Part shown: positions 46,847-56,733 of the stretch, piece after piece
Numbering within the stretch: position 1 is the first letter of the stretch
Layout: each line of letters opens with the position of its first letter
The notes under the pieces: generated by a model
Databases searched by the model: none
Seen by the model: the letters and a program-made list of their open reading frames with translations, nothing else
Told to the model about the DNA's origin: nothing
Source: Bartonella australis AUST/NH1
Lineage (GTDB): Bacteria > Pseudomonadota > Alphaproteobacteria > Rhizobiales > Rhizobiaceae
DNA length: 64,000 bases
Direction of reading: 5' to 3'
Assembly (NCBI RefSeq): GCF_000341355.1
Contig: NC_020300.1
Location: forward strand, 496,001-560,000
Position numbers and translations under genes: made by a program

Positions 46847-49075
46847 ATGATGCGTCAGTGCGAGCTTGTTGAGCGTGTACGGCGTTATAAGCCCGATGTA
46901 AACGAGGCTTTGCTGAATAAAGCTTATGCCTACGCAATGAGAAAGCACGCTCATCAAAAACGTGCGTCGGGTGATTTGTATTTTTCTCACCCTTTGGAAG
47001 TTGCCGCTATTTTAACGGATATGCGTTTAGACGAGGCGACGATCGCTGTTGCCCTTTTGCATGATACCATTGAAGATACAAGCGCTACACGGGCCGAAAT
47101 TGATCAGTTTTTTGGCTCCGAAATTGGCAAATTAGTTGAAGGACTTACAAAGCTCAATAAGCTCGATCTTGTTTCCAAAAAGGCGGTGCAAGCGGAAAAT
47201 TTGCGCAAACTTCTCATTGCTATTTCTGATGATGTTCGTGTTCTATTAGTCAAACTTGCAGATCGCCTTCATAATATGCGTACTCTCGCTATTATGCGTG
47301 ATGATAAGCGTTTGCGAATTGCTGAGGAGACAATGGAGATTTATGCGCCGCTCGCTGGTCGCATGGGCATGCAGGATATGCGCGAAGAGCTAGAGGACCT
47401 TTCTTTTTTGTATTTAAATCCGGAAGGTTATCGTGTTATTACTGACCGACTCTCTGAATTATCGAAGCGTAACCGTGATTTACTGTCGACAATCGAAAAC
47501 GAATTGATGAAGCTTTTTTCTGAGTGCGGTATTAAAGCGGATGTTAAAAGTCGCCAGAAAAAATCTTATTCAATTTTTCGCAAAATGGAGAATAAGGCGT
47601 TATCTTTTGAGCAATTGTCTGATATTTTTGGATTTCGCGTGATCGTTGAGACTGTGGATGATTGTTATCGCGCTCTCGGCATTATCCACACGACGTGGCC
47701 GATGGTTCCTGGCCGCTTTAAGGACTATATTTCAATACCCAAACAAAATGATTATCGTTCAATCCACACAACGATTGTCGGTCCTTCAGGGCAACGTGTG
47801 GAGTTACAGATTAGAACCGAAGCTATGGATGAAATTGCCGAATATGGCGTTGCAGCGCATTCTATTTATAAGGACCGTGGTTCTAATTATTCTACTTCAA
47901 AGTTATCGAATGAAACCAACGCTTACGCGTGGTTACGTCAGACGATTCAATTTTTATCGGATGGTGATAATCCAGAAGAATTTTTAGAGCATACAAAGCT
48001 TGAACTTTTTCAAGATCAAGTTTTTTGTTTTACGCCGAAAGGGCAGCTGATTGCTTTCCCGAAAGGCGCTACGCCTATTGATTTTGCTTACGCAGTTCAC
48101 ACTGATATCGGTGATTCTTGCGTAGGAGTAAAAATTAATGGCCGTATTATGCCTTTAATGACTAAATTAAAAAATGGTGATGAGGTTGAAATTATACGTT
48201 CGCAGGCTCAAGTTCCGCCGGCTGCATGGGAAGCTTTTGTAGCAACGGGGAAAGCGCGTTCAGCGATTCGTCGAGCAACACGCGCAGCGGTACATAAGCA
48301 GTATTCTGGTTTAGGTTATCGTATCCTTGAGCGTTCATTTGAATGTGCGGGAAAACAATTTTCGAAAGAGATACTTCAACAAGTTTTGCCGCGCTTGGCG
48401 CGCAAAGATGTAGAAGATGTATTAGCTGCCGTTGGACGTGGCGAATTAGCTTCTCTCGATGTCCTGAAAGCGGTTTACCCAGATTATCAAGGTCACAGCG
48501 TAGTACAAAAAACGCCTTTGAAACATAAAAAAGAAAGCTGGTTTGATATTGCGAATGCCCGAGGCATGATTTTTAAGGTACTCAGAAATGAAAAAAACAC
48601 TCCTTCGGGGGAAGAGAAGCAATATAAGGCGTTACCTATTCGGGGAACTCATGAAGATATCCCGGTGCGATTTTCTCCTGAGGGTGCTGTGCCAGGGGAC
48701 CGAATTGTCGGCATTATGCAGCCAGGTGCAGGCATCATTATTTACCCAATTCAGTCTTCGACTTTGATGGCTTATGATGATCAACCAGAACGGTGGATTG
48801 ATGTACGTTGGGATATTGATCCTGAAATAAGTGAGCGTTTTCTCACGCGAATCGGTATTTTGGCTGCTAATAGTCCTGGTTCTTTGGCCGAAGTAACCCA
48901 GGTCATTTTTGTGAATGATGCTAATATCCAGAATTTATCTTTAGTTCGTACAGAGCTAGATTTCACAGAAATTATGATTGATCTAAAAGTTAGGGATTTA
49001 AAACACTTAAAGTGTATTCTTTCTCAGTTAAAAAAATTAAGTTCAGTTAGTACTGTACGTAGGGTTCACGGATAA
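46847..49075 (+). CDS. rsh: Bifunctional (p)ppGpp synthetase/hydrolase (Rsh)
   Basis: Rsh makes and degrades (p)ppGpp, the stringent-response alarmone, and is the single long RelA/SpoT homologue usual in alphaproteobacteria. The 742-residue protein has an N-terminal HD hydrolase with HSHPLEV-like FSHPLEVAAIL and HDTIEDT near 74, so hydrolase activity should be kept. The synthetase domain spans about 240-370 (KSRQKKSYSIFRKM, GFRVIVETVDDCYRALG, KQNDYRSIHTT, ELQIRTEAMDEIAE). A TGS domain (CFTPKGQLIAFPKGATPIDFAYAVHTDIG) is near 390 and an ACT domain is at the C-terminus. Two adjacent ATG codons are possible starts. Confidence 0.96.
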   Translation: MMRQCELVERVRRYKPDVNEALLNKAYAYAMRKHAHQKRASGDLYFSHPLEVAAILTDMRLDEATIAVALLHDTIEDTSATRAEIDQFFGSEIGKLVEGLTKLNKLDLVSKKAVQAENLRKLLIAISDDVRVLLVKLADRLHNMRTLAIMRDDKRLRIAEETMEIYAPLAGRMGMQDMREELEDLSFLYLNPEGYRVITDRLSELSKRNRDLLSTIENELMKLFSECGIKADVKSRQKKSYSIFRKMENKALSFEQLSDIFGFRVIVETVDDCYRALGIIHTTWPMVPGRFKDYISIPKQNDYRSIHTTIVGPSGQRVELQIRTEAMDEIAEYGVAAHSIYKDRGSNYSTSKLSNETNAYAWLRQTIQFLSDGDNPEEFLEHTKLELFQDQVFCFTPKGQLIAFPKGATPIDFAYAVHTDIGDSCVGVKINGRIMPLMTKLKNGDEVEIIRSQAQVPPAAWEAFVATGKARSAIRRATRAAVHKQYSGLGYRILERSFECAGKQFSKEILQQVLPRLARKDVEDVLAAVGRGELASLDVLKAVYPDYQGHSVVQKTPLKHKKESWFDIANARGMIFKVLRNEKNTPSGEEKQYKALPIRGTHEDIPVRFSPEGAVPGDRIVGIMQPGAGIIIYPIQSSTLMAYDDQPERWIDVRWDIDPEISERFLTRIGILAANSPGSLAEVTQVIFVNDANIQNLSLVRTELDFTEIMIDLKVRDLKHLKCILSQLKKLSSVSTVRRVHG

Positions 49076-49091
49076 GATAAGAGATTTTACA

Positions 49092-49670
49092 ATGAATACA
49101 CAAGATGTAATTGATATTTTCAAAGAGGCAAATGCTGTCCTGGAAGGGCATTTTATTTTAACATCAGGCCGCCATAGCGCTATTTATATGCAGAAAGCGA
49201 AAGTGTTTATGCGCGCTGATTTAACTGAAAAGCTGTGTTATGGCTTAGCTCAAAAAATTAAGAAGTATGTTCCAGGAAAAATTGATTATTTAGTCGGACC
49301 TGCAATTGGTGGTCTTATTCCTTCTTACGAAACTTCGCGCCATCTCGGTGTTCCTTCTATTTGGGTCGAGCGCGAAAATGGTATATTTCAGTTGCGCCGT
49401 TTCGAAATTGAAAAAGGCGCGAAAGTTGTAGTTGTTGAAGATATCGTGACGACCGGTCTTTCCATCCGTGAGACGGTTAAGGCGCTGCTTACAGCAGGAG
49501 CAGATGTCGTGGCAAGTGCGTGTATCCTTGATCGTTCCGGCGGTAAGGTTGATGTCGGAGTTCCATTAATTGCACTTGCTGAATACGAAATAGCATCTTA
49601 TGCTAGTGACGCGCTACCCGTTGAACTTTCTGCGCTTCCAGCAGTTAAGCTAGGAAGCCGGGGTATTTAG
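49092..49670 (+). CDS. pyrE: Orotate phosphoribosyltransferase
   Basis: PyrE converts orotate and PRPP to OMP in pyrimidine synthesis. The 192-residue protein has the PRPP-binding motif VVVVEDIVTTGLSIRE near 115-130 and the GRHSAIYMQKAKVF segment near 26. It is 16 bp after rsh in the same direction. pyrC lies in this window at 57671-59002, but in a separate unit. Confidence 0.95.
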   Translation: MNTQDVIDIFKEANAVLEGHFILTSGRHSAIYMQKAKVFMRADLTEKLCYGLAQKIKKYVPGKIDYLVGPAIGGLIPSYETSRHLGVPSIWVERENGIFQLRRFEIEKGAKVVVVEDIVTTGLSIRETVKALLTAGADVVASACILDRSGGKVDVGVPLIALAEYEIASYASDALPVELSALPAVKLGSRGI

Positions 49671-49768
49671 TTATCTTGATGTTGCTTTATTTTTGTGGCA
49701 GGGGCCCGGCGGAGTCGGTTTGAGTAACAAAGGTCGTTTTGTTTGCATGGGGTATGTGTAAGAATAAT

Positions 49769-50359
49769 ATGCTTTCTCGTCATAGAAAATCAGTAAATTT
49801 TAGCGAGTGCATCCGACTTTTGTTGCGGCCGTTTCGTTCGTTTTTCTATATGCGTGAACGTATTTTGCGTATATCGGCGGCGCCTCATGAAGTGGCGCTA
49901 GGGTTTTCCATCGGGATTTTTTTAGCCTTTTCGCCTTTTTTTGGACTACATATTGTTTTCGCAGTATTTTTTTCTTGGATTTTGCGCGGAAATTTCGCTG
50001 CGGCGATCATCGGAACCGTTTTTTCCAACCCACTGACATTTCTACCTATTATTATGGCAGATTATAAGATAGGTTACCTTTTTTTATCATTTTTTCGCGA
50101 TATTAATGAAATTTCTCTTTCTCAAGTTCGTACTATGCTCGGAAGTTTAACGTTCTCAGAAGTGTGGCTGGTTTTTGGGAATACATGGGATTTGATTATG
50201 ATGCCGGTGATTCTAGGCAGCGTTCTTTTGGGTTTTATTTTTAGTGGCTTGTCCTATATGGGCATTTACAGAACGACGGCCCGTTTCCAACAAAAGCGGT
50301 ACCAAAAGATGATGAAAAAAATGCATTTGCAGCAAGACGGTTCAGGCGATGCATTATGA
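49769..50359 (+). CDS. DUF2062 inner-membrane protein
   Basis: A membrane protein of unknown function, about 196 residues from the chosen ATG ([11 protein letters not shown]). Starts 10 and 5 codons upstream are possible but do not match the family start. The DUF2062 signature is [24 protein letters not shown], followed by [13 protein letters not shown]. Two or three hydrophobic segments are visible. Its stop overlaps the acpS start (ATGA), and this neighbour relationship is common in Rhizobiales. I know no established role. Confidence 0.85.
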   Translation: MLSRHRKSVNFSECIRLLLRPFRSFFYMRERILRISAAPHEVALGFSIGIFLAFSPFFGLHIVFAVFFSWILRGNFAAAIIGTVFSNPLTFLPIIMADYKIGYLFLSFFRDINEISLSQVRTMLGSLTFSEVWLVFGNTWDLIMMPVILGSVLLGFIFSGLSYMGIYRTTARFQQKRYQKMMKKMHLQQDGSGDAL

Positions 50360-50766
50360 TTATCGGGATCGGGAACGATGTAATCGATATAAGGCGGATC
50401 GAAAAGATTCTGATTCGTCACGGGGACCGCTTTATCCAACGCGTTTTTACAGATATTGAACAGGACAGGTCAAAAAATCTCCGAAAAAGCTCTTGTTCTT
50501 ACGCTAAAAGATTTGCCGCTAAAGAAGCGTGTGCTAAAGCTTTGGGAACGGGAATCGCCTGCGGTGTTAGTTGGAAAGATATAGGGGTGATTAATTTGTT
50601 ATCCGGGAAGCCGGTTATGGAGTTGACGAACTGCGCGCAAACGCGGTTACAAAAATTGCTGCCCCCCGGTCACGATGCGGTCATTCATCTTAGCATAACG
50701 GATGATTTTCCTTGGGCGCAAGCGTTTGTTATTATAGAAGCGCTTCCGCGTGGGAGGGTCTCGTGA
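50356..50766 (+). CDS. acpS: Holo-[acyl-carrier-protein] synthase
   Basis: AcpS transfers phosphopantetheine from CoA to acyl carrier protein. The 136-residue protein starts [17 protein letters not shown], in which the Asp of GNDV binds Mg2+, and has the second motif [16 protein letters not shown] near 55. It is translationally coupled to the DUF2062 gene and lies 70 bp before lepB. Confidence 0.95.
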   Translation: MIIGIGNDVIDIRRIEKILIRHGDRFIQRVFTDIEQDRSKNLRKSSCSYAKRFAAKEACAKALGTGIACGVSWKDIGVINLLSGKPVMELTNCAQTRLQKLLPPGHDAVIHLSITDDFPWAQAFVIIEALPRGRVS

Positions 50767-50836
50767 GAGATTGTGCTTTTATTATTTGAGCATTATGATT
50801 AGAAAGTGAATTTTGTCCATAACGAGAAGGCAGTAT

Positions 50837-51619
50837 ATGATGAGCCAAGAAGAAAAAGCCATAAACAAGAAGAAAAAAGGCGAGATCTTTGAATTTATTT
50901 CCGTCCTGATTCAGGCTCTATTTTTAGCTGCAGTTATCCGTACGCTCTTTTTTCAGCCTTTTAGTATTCCCTCTGGTTCGATGCGTCCGACTTTATTGGT
51001 AGGGGATTATCTTTTTGTTTCCAAATATGCCTATGGGTATTCTCGTTTTTCAATACCTTTTTCTCCTCCTATTTTTTCTGGGCGTATCTGGGTATCTCAG
51101 CCTAAGCGTGGGGATGTTGTGGTTTTTCGTTTACCAAGCAATCCAGACATCGATTATATTAAACGCGTCGTTGGATTACCCGGTGATCGTATTCAAATTC
51201 GTGGAAGTGTGCTTTATATCAATGGTGAAGCTGTCCCACGTCAATTTATGGGGCAGGTTAATGATTCTGACGTAACAGAAGTAAGCCGCCCCGTTGATGT
51301 TTATCGCGAGACACTGTCTAATGGCGTGAGTTATGATACACTTGATCTAGGTTTTTCTTCGCAATTTGATGAAACAAAAGTTTTTGAGGTTCCTCCGGGG
51401 CATTATTTTATGATGGGTGATAATCGTGATAATTCAGATGATAGTCGCTTGGACGTTGGTTATGTGCCAGAAGAAAATCTCATTGGTCGGGCTAACCTGA
51501 TTTTCTTCTCCATTAGCAACGGTTCGAGTGCCTGGCAATTTTGGCGTTGGCCGTTTGATGTGCGCTGGAACCGCTTGTTTTCTTTCGTTGCTACTGTCCG
51601 TTATCTCCCCTTTGATTAA
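50837..51619 (+). CDS. lepB: Signal peptidase I
   Basis: LepB removes signal peptides from secreted proteins at the inner membrane. I chose the tandem ATG (MMSQEEKAINK) over a TTG eight codons upstream. The N-terminal membrane anchor ISVLIQALFLAAVIRTLFFQPF is followed by the catalytic Ser in SIPSGSMRPTLLVGDYLFVSKY. The catalytic Lys is in DYIKRVVGLPGD, and the late motif GDNRDNSDDSR is near 200. It precedes rnc by 16 bp, as in many proteobacteria. It is the likely processing enzyme for the secreted paralogues of the array. Confidence 0.95.
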   Translation: MMSQEEKAINKKKKGEIFEFISVLIQALFLAAVIRTLFFQPFSIPSGSMRPTLLVGDYLFVSKYAYGYSRFSIPFSPPIFSGRIWVSQPKRGDVVVFRLPSNPDIDYIKRVVGLPGDRIQIRGSVLYINGEAVPRQFMGQVNDSDVTEVSRPVDVYRETLSNGVSYDTLDLGFSSQFDETKVFEVPPGHYFMMGDNRDNSDDSRLDVGYVPEENLIGRANLIFFSISNGSSAWQFWRWPFDVRWNRLFSFVATVRYLPFD

Positions 51620-51635
51620 GTAGGGGCTGTCTATA

Positions 51636-52343
51636 ATGAAGCATTCAGTCATTGACCGGCTTAAAAAATTGACGGGGCATAGCTTCAAAGATGAAGATGA
51701 ACTAAAAAGGGCGTTAACGCATTCTAGTGTACAAGAGCTAGGGCGGGGCAATTATGAGCGGTTGGAGTTCTTAGGTGATCGGGTCCTCGGACTTTTAATT
51801 GCGGAGATGCTGTATCAGTTTTTTCCGCAGGCTAGCGAAGGTGAATTATCGGTACGCTTAAACGGTTTGGTGAACGCGCAAACATGCGCTGATATTGCGT
51901 TAGAAATGGGATTACCCGATATGATTCATGTCGGTTTCGAAATGAAAAATTTAGAAGGTCGCCGGCTTGCTAATATGCACGCTGATGTCGTCGAGGCTTT
52001 AATTGCTGTCATGTATCTTGATGGCGGATTAGAGAGCGTTCGGCCTTTTATTCAAAGATATTGGCGAGATCGTGCAAAAAAAATGGATGCGGGCCGACGT
52101 GATGCTAAAACAGAGCTGCAGGAGTGGGCTCATACGCAAGATAGTGCGCAGCCGCATTATCGGGTCGTAAAGCGTTGTGGTCCGGATCATGATCCTGTTT
52201 TTGTAGTAGAGTTAAGTATCTCCGGTTTTGCGCCCGAAATTGGGCGAGGTAATTCTAAGCGGCATGCAGAGAGAGTAGCTGCTGAAAAAGTTTTGCGGCG
52301 TGAAGGTGTATGGGAAGAATCAGGGAAAAATAGTCGTGAGTGA
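51636..52343 (+). CDS. rnc: Ribonuclease III
   Basis: RNase III cleaves double-stranded RNA in rRNA maturation and mRNA decay. The 235-residue protein has the signature ERLEFLGDRVLGLLIAEML near 39-57, with the metal-binding Glu and Asp, and HADVVEALIAVMYLDGG near 111. A C-terminal double-stranded RNA-binding domain ends in GNSKRHAERVAAEKVL. The stop overlaps the start of era. Confidence 0.96.
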   Translation: MKHSVIDRLKKLTGHSFKDEDELKRALTHSSVQELGRGNYERLEFLGDRVLGLLIAEMLYQFFPQASEGELSVRLNGLVNAQTCADIALEMGLPDMIHVGFEMKNLEGRRLANMHADVVEALIAVMYLDGGLESVRPFIQRYWRDRAKKMDAGRRDAKTELQEWAHTQDSAQPHYRVVKRCGPDHDPVFVVELSISGFAPEIGRGNSKRHAERVAAEKVLRREGVWEESGKNSRE

Positions 52344-53238
52344 TATTGCTAAAACACGCTCCGGCTTTATCGCGCTAATCGGGGCGCCTAACGCCGGTAA
52401 GTCGACTTTGGTTAATCAGTTGGTCGGAACGAAGGTTTCAATCGTGACTCATAAAGTACAGACAACGCGAACTTTGGTGCGCGGTATTGTTATTCATAAT
52501 AATGCACAGATTGTGTTGATCGATACACCGGGTGTTTTTCGTCCCCAAAAGCGATTAGAATGTGCCATGGTGTCTACTGCTTGGGGCGGCGCGAGGAATG
52601 CTGATCTCCTTTTGGTTTTAGTTGATGTTAAGGGTGGTCTTTCGCATGAAGTTGATGCGATCTTGGATATTTTGAAAAGTGTCGAACAGGATAAAATTCT
52701 CGTCCTTAATAAGATCGATACAGTAACTAAATCGTCTCTTTTGGCGCTAACCGCCGAAATTAATAAGCGGGTAGAATTTTTGCGGACATTTATGATTTCG
52801 GCTTTAAAGGGTTCGGGGTGCAGGGATTTGCTTGATTATGTGAGTTCGATAATGCAGGAAGGGCCGTGGTATTATCCAGAAGACCAAGTTTCAGATATGC
52901 CGATGCGTCAGCTTGCTGCAGAAATTACGCGCGAAAAACTTTTTCTTCGCCTTCATGAAGAACTTCCTTATTCCTCCACAGTCGAAACAGAAAATTGGGA
53001 GGAGCATAAGGACGGCTCAGTTAAAATAAGCCAAGTCATTTACGTAGAGCGTGATAACCAGAAAAAAATTGTTTTAGGAGCAAAGGGTAACACGATTAAA
53101 GAAATTGGCCAGGCAGCACGCAGAGAATTAATGGAAATTATGCAGCAGAAGGTCCATCTTTTTCTATTTGTGAAAGTGCGTGGCAATTGGACTTCTGATC
53201 CAGAACGCTACCGTGAAATGAGGTTAGATTTTTCTTAA
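52336..53238 (+). CDS. era: GTPase Era
   Basis: Era is a GTPase that binds 16S rRNA during 30S assembly. I chose the GTG that overlaps the rnc stop, which gives MSDIAKTRSGFIALIG and about 300 residues, the usual length. A start 12 codons further upstream would overlap rnc by 44 bp. G motifs are GAPNAGKST (G1), DTPG (G3), NKID (G4) and SAL (G5). The C-terminal KH domain holds KKIVLGAKGNTIKEIGQAAR. It is followed by recO after 5 bp. Confidence 0.96.
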   Translation: MSDIAKTRSGFIALIGAPNAGKSTLVNQLVGTKVSIVTHKVQTTRTLVRGIVIHNNAQIVLIDTPGVFRPQKRLECAMVSTAWGGARNADLLLVLVDVKGGLSHEVDAILDILKSVEQDKILVLNKIDTVTKSSLLALTAEINKRVEFLRTFMISALKGSGCRDLLDYVSSIMQEGPWYYPEDQVSDMPMRQLAAEITREKLFLRLHEELPYSSTVETENWEEHKDGSVKISQVIYVERDNQKKIVLGAKGNTIKEIGQAARRELMEIMQQKVHLFLFVKVRGNWTSDPERYREMRLDFS

Positions 53239-53243
53239 ATAAA

Positions 53244-53990
53244 ATGAAATGGAAAGAGCAAGCTATTATCCTCGGCGCGCGCCAGTACGGCGAAACGAGT
53301 GTTATTCTTGAAATTATAACGCGTCAACGTGGCCGTTACACAGGAGTGGTAAAAGGAGGGCGTTCCCGTCGTATGGCCGCTCTTCTTCAGTCTGGGAATT
53401 TCGTAGAGGCTGAATGGTGGGCGCGCTTGGATGAACATTTAGGGTTATTTAGGCTTGAAGCACTTAATTTACGCGCTTCACAGTTGATGCTTTTTCCGGA
53501 GGCGCTTTATGCTTTGCAATTGATGGCTTTTTATTTTCGGCTTCTCCCTGAGCGTGATCCTCACCCTGTTTTATACGATATTTTGCATCTTTTTATGCAA
53601 AATTTCAGTGAGCCGTTTGTGAATGCCGAATTGCTTATACGTTTTGAGATGCGGCTTCTTGAAGAACTTGGCTTTGGCCTCGATTTATCTTGTTGTGTTG
53701 TAACTGGTCGTCGTGAAGGACTTTGTTACGTATCGCCGAAATCGGGGCGTGCTGTGTGCGGAGAAGCAGGGCACCCTTGGAAAGATAAACTTTTACCTTT
53801 ACCGCAGTTCCTTGCACAAAGAACTCGTCGCCCTGCTGATTTTAATGATATAAGAAATGGGTTCGCTCTAACAGATTTTTTTTTAATGCGCTACGTTTTG
53901 GAACCGCGAGGTGTAAAACGTCCGGTAGTTCGTGTTAATTTAATAGAATTATTTAGGCGACGATTTCATACGCAAGCAATAATTTGCTGA
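53244..53990 (+). CDS. recO: DNA repair protein RecO
   Basis: RecO works with RecR to load RecA at single-stranded gaps. The 248-residue protein has the N-terminal OB-fold sequence AIILGARQYGETSVILEIITRQRGRYTGVVKGGRSRR, then helices with LEELGFGLDLSCCVVTGRREGLCYVSPKSGRAV. The four-cysteine zinc site of some RecO proteins is not complete here, which is usual in alphaproteobacteria. It closes the rnc-era-recO unit. Confidence 0.93.
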   Translation: MKWKEQAIILGARQYGETSVILEIITRQRGRYTGVVKGGRSRRMAALLQSGNFVEAEWWARLDEHLGLFRLEALNLRASQLMLFPEALYALQLMAFYFRLLPERDPHPVLYDILHLFMQNFSEPFVNAELLIRFEMRLLEELGFGLDLSCCVVTGRREGLCYVSPKSGRAVCGEAGHPWKDKLLPLPQFLAQRTRRPADFNDIRNGFALTDFFLMRYVLEPRGVKRPVVRVNLIELFRRRFHTQAIIC

Positions 53991-54004
53991 TTTAATGGAA
54001 ATGG

Positions 54005-54862
54005 ATGAAGATAAATATGCAACTTTTGACAACAATTGCTGAAACGCGCCGGTATATAGAAGGAGAACGGCGTTTAGGACTGTCTATTGGTCTTGTGCCG
54101 ACCATGGGGGCATTGCATGATGGGCATATTGCATTAGTGCAGCAGGCAAAGGCAATGTGTGATCGAGTATTAGTCTCTATTTTCGTTAATCCGAAGCAAT
54201 TTGATCTTCGTGCAGATTTTGATAAATATCCAAGAGATTTAACAGGTGACTGTATTTTGTTAAAAAAAACGGGTATCGAGTACGTTTTTGCGCCTTCTAC
54301 GGAAGAGATGTGGCCGCCGGGAAATGATACAATCGTGGAGGTAAAAAAACTATCGCGTATTTCGATGGGAAAGTTGCGCCCAGGGCATTTTTGCGGTGTT
54401 GCCAGCGTTGTTGCTAAACTTTTTAACATTGTTCAGCCAGATAAGGCTTTTTTTGGGGAAAAGGATTTTCAACAAATTTTGATTATTCGTCGCATGGTTG
54501 AAGATTTAGCTTTTCCTGTCGAAATTATCGGTATGCCTATTTTGCGCGATGCGGATGGTGTAGCTAGTTCTTCGCGCAATCAGCTATTAGCATTAGAAGA
54601 CCGTAAAGCTGCAAAAATTATTCCTGAGAGCGGCAAAGCCGCTGAGAGGCTCTACCGTCAAGGTGAACGGTCAGTTAATAAATTGCGTAAAATTGTTCGC
54701 TCTGTTTTACAGCGGGAACCGCGCGCTGTCATTGAAGCGATAGATGTACGAGATATGGAGACTTTACACGCAGTTAAAGGGAAATTAAGCGCGCCTGCGG
54801 TGTTATTGTTAACCATCCGCTTTGGAGGAGTCAGGCTCCTTGACCAATATACACTGCGATAA
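54005..54862 (+). CDS. panC: Pantothenate synthetase
   Basis: PanC ligates pantoate and beta-alanine to make pantothenate, the CoA precursor. The 285-residue protein has [18 protein letters not shown] near 30-47 with the HIGH-like motif, FVNPKQFD near 62, [33 protein letters not shown] near 123-155 and the SSRNQLL loop near 183. It is 15 bp from panB, with which it forms an operon. Confidence 0.96.
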   Translation: MKINMQLLTTIAETRRYIEGERRLGLSIGLVPTMGALHDGHIALVQQAKAMCDRVLVSIFVNPKQFDLRADFDKYPRDLTGDCILLKKTGIEYVFAPSTEEMWPPGNDTIVEVKKLSRISMGKLRPGHFCGVASVVAKLFNIVQPDKAFFGEKDFQQILIIRRMVEDLAFPVEIIGMPILRDADGVASSSRNQLLALEDRKAAKIIPESGKAAERLYRQGERSVNKLRKIVRSVLQREPRAVIEAIDVRDMETLHAVKGKLSAPAVLLLTIRFGGVRLLDQYTLR

Positions 54863-54876
54863 GAAGGGCTGTAGAA

Positions 54877-55692
54877 ATGAGTTCGCATAAAACTATAAAG
54901 CGTGTTACCGCTTTTGACATACAATCAAGGAAGGGGCAAGAGCCGATTGTCTCTCTGACCGCTTATCAGGCTTATAGTGCGCGAATTGCCGATCCATATT
55001 GCGATTTTCTCTTAGTCGGTGATAGTGTTGGTATGGTTGTGTACGGGTTTGAAACAACTTTGTCTGTTACTGTAGATATGATGATTTTACATGGACAAGC
55101 GGTTATGCGCGGGTCTAAGCGGGCGCTTGTGGTCATTGATATGCCTTTTGGTTCTTATGAAAAAAGTCCAGAACAGGCTTTTTTGAATGCGTCACGTATT
55201 ATTGCAGAGACAGGGTGCGGTGCTGTCAAGCTTGAAGGTGGAATTTATATAGCGAAAACAATTGAGTTTTTGCATAAACGCGGTATTCCAGTTATGGGCC
55301 ACATTGGTCTTACTCCGCAGGCAGTTAATCGTTTTGGTGGTTTTAAGACACAAGGATACGACAAAAGCGATTGGCTAAAGATTAAGTCTGATGCAATAGC
55401 AATTGAAGAAGCAGGCGCTTTTGCCGTTGTTGTGGAGGGGGTAGTGGAACCATTAGCAGTGGAGCTTACGAAGAATCTTTCTGTCCCTACTATCGGCATT
55501 GGTGCATCCAATCAGTGCGATGGACAGATCTTAGTGATGGAAGATATGCTAGGTTACGGCGCTTGGGTGCCTAAGTTCGTGCGACGCTACGGTGTTTTGG
55601 AACAAGCGGCGGAAGCGGCAATTAGAAATTACGCAGAAGATGTTAAATCGCGTGCTTTTCCAACTGATGCAGAAATTTATAAACTCAAATAA
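54877..55692 (+). CDS. panB: 3-methyl-2-oxobutanoate hydroxymethyltransferase
   Basis: PanB makes ketopantoate from alpha-ketoisovalerate and methylene-THF. The 271-residue protein has the metal-binding region [22 protein letters not shown] near 44, [18 protein letters not shown] near 86, VKLEGG near 115, [20 protein letters not shown] near 136 and the catalytic Glu region [11 protein letters not shown] near 182. It follows panC directly. No panE or panD is seen in the window. Confidence 0.96.
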   Translation: MSSHKTIKRVTAFDIQSRKGQEPIVSLTAYQAYSARIADPYCDFLLVGDSVGMVVYGFETTLSVTVDMMILHGQAVMRGSKRALVVIDMPFGSYEKSPEQAFLNASRIIAETGCGAVKLEGGIYIAKTIEFLHKRGIPVMGHIGLTPQAVNRFGGFKTQGYDKSDWLKIKSDAIAIEEAGAFAVVVEGVVEPLAVELTKNLSVPTIGIGASNQCDGQILVMEDMLGYGAWVPKFVRRYGVLEQAAEAAIRNYAEDVKSRAFPTDAEIYKLK

Positions 55693-56733
55693 ACTTAGGT
55701 TAAGAAAAAATCTTGCAGGAGTGGTTGATTGCCGTTAGAGCTTAATATCCTAATATAAAAAATATTGGTTCAAGTGCGCCTTTTTTATATTTCGTCAAAG
55801 CTATTTTTGTATTTTACAAAATAGTTAAATGTATTATTCATTGTATAATGAAATCTGCGCCTTTAGTTGATGTAATTCATACATATTTTTAAGGCTTATC
55901 TAGGTTTTAGAGTGTTAACTTTTCATATGATCAGACTACAGGGCAATGCTTAAATAAGCAATTACAGAGTTTGCGATATCTACGATATAACAGTTTAAAA
56001 GAGATAAAAATTATTCTATTCATTGACCGGTCTCAAGTGGAGCGTGGGCACGATAAAGAGTGGGGTAGTAAGCAGCTTTTTCGAATATATGTCATTGAAA
56101 ACAGGAATGAAATGATGTTTTGCTAAAATCGCGGGTAATTGGCATAATTTTTTACTTCGTCGAAGAGGTAAAGATATAGGGCGAGGTGCTTTGCAGAGTC
56201 TTTTTATCTATGACGGAAGATAGATGATCAGGAATAATCCTCGAAATATTAATGTCGTTAAAAGTGGATTAAAGAGGCATATTTAATTTATTGCGTGGGG
56301 CACAATTGCAAATTGAGTTCAATTAAGCAAATATTATTTTGAGAGTCAAAATAGAGGCAAGCTTCTTCCGCATTACAGCCAAAAAGGCAGCGGCTTTATA
56401 AAAAGCGGCGACGCGAATAGCTTTAAAAGGCAAAATATATCTTCCGTGGTGTATTTTGATGCATCGTGGAGAAGAGAAAAGAGATATTCGTCATGAAGGG
56501 ATTGTACAAAAATTTCTGAAATTTTTATCCTATCAAGAGCGAATGTTGTACAGAAAGGTGAGCGCATCTGTCTTGTCTCTAACCACTCTGACTCCCGACA
56601 CGGACGAAGCTGCGGATAGCGATGTCTTCTATTTCAGTATCGAAAGAGCAATAGAAGTCAGTAAACCAAACAGTCAGTTCGGAAGCATGCTCCGCTCAAT
56701 GTGTGTTGCTCCGACTTCTGTGATGATTCAGCT
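55693..56733. other. 1-kb region without a supported gene
   Basis: No convincing coding region is visible. A 93-codon plus-strand frame at 56456-56737 and the opposite strand around 56570-56700 (which reads ELTVWFTDFYCSFDTEIEDIAIRSF before hitting stops) are both protein-like but broken. The minus-strand reading is the more natural one and may be the end of a decayed gene. I do not recognise it. Confidence 0.5.
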
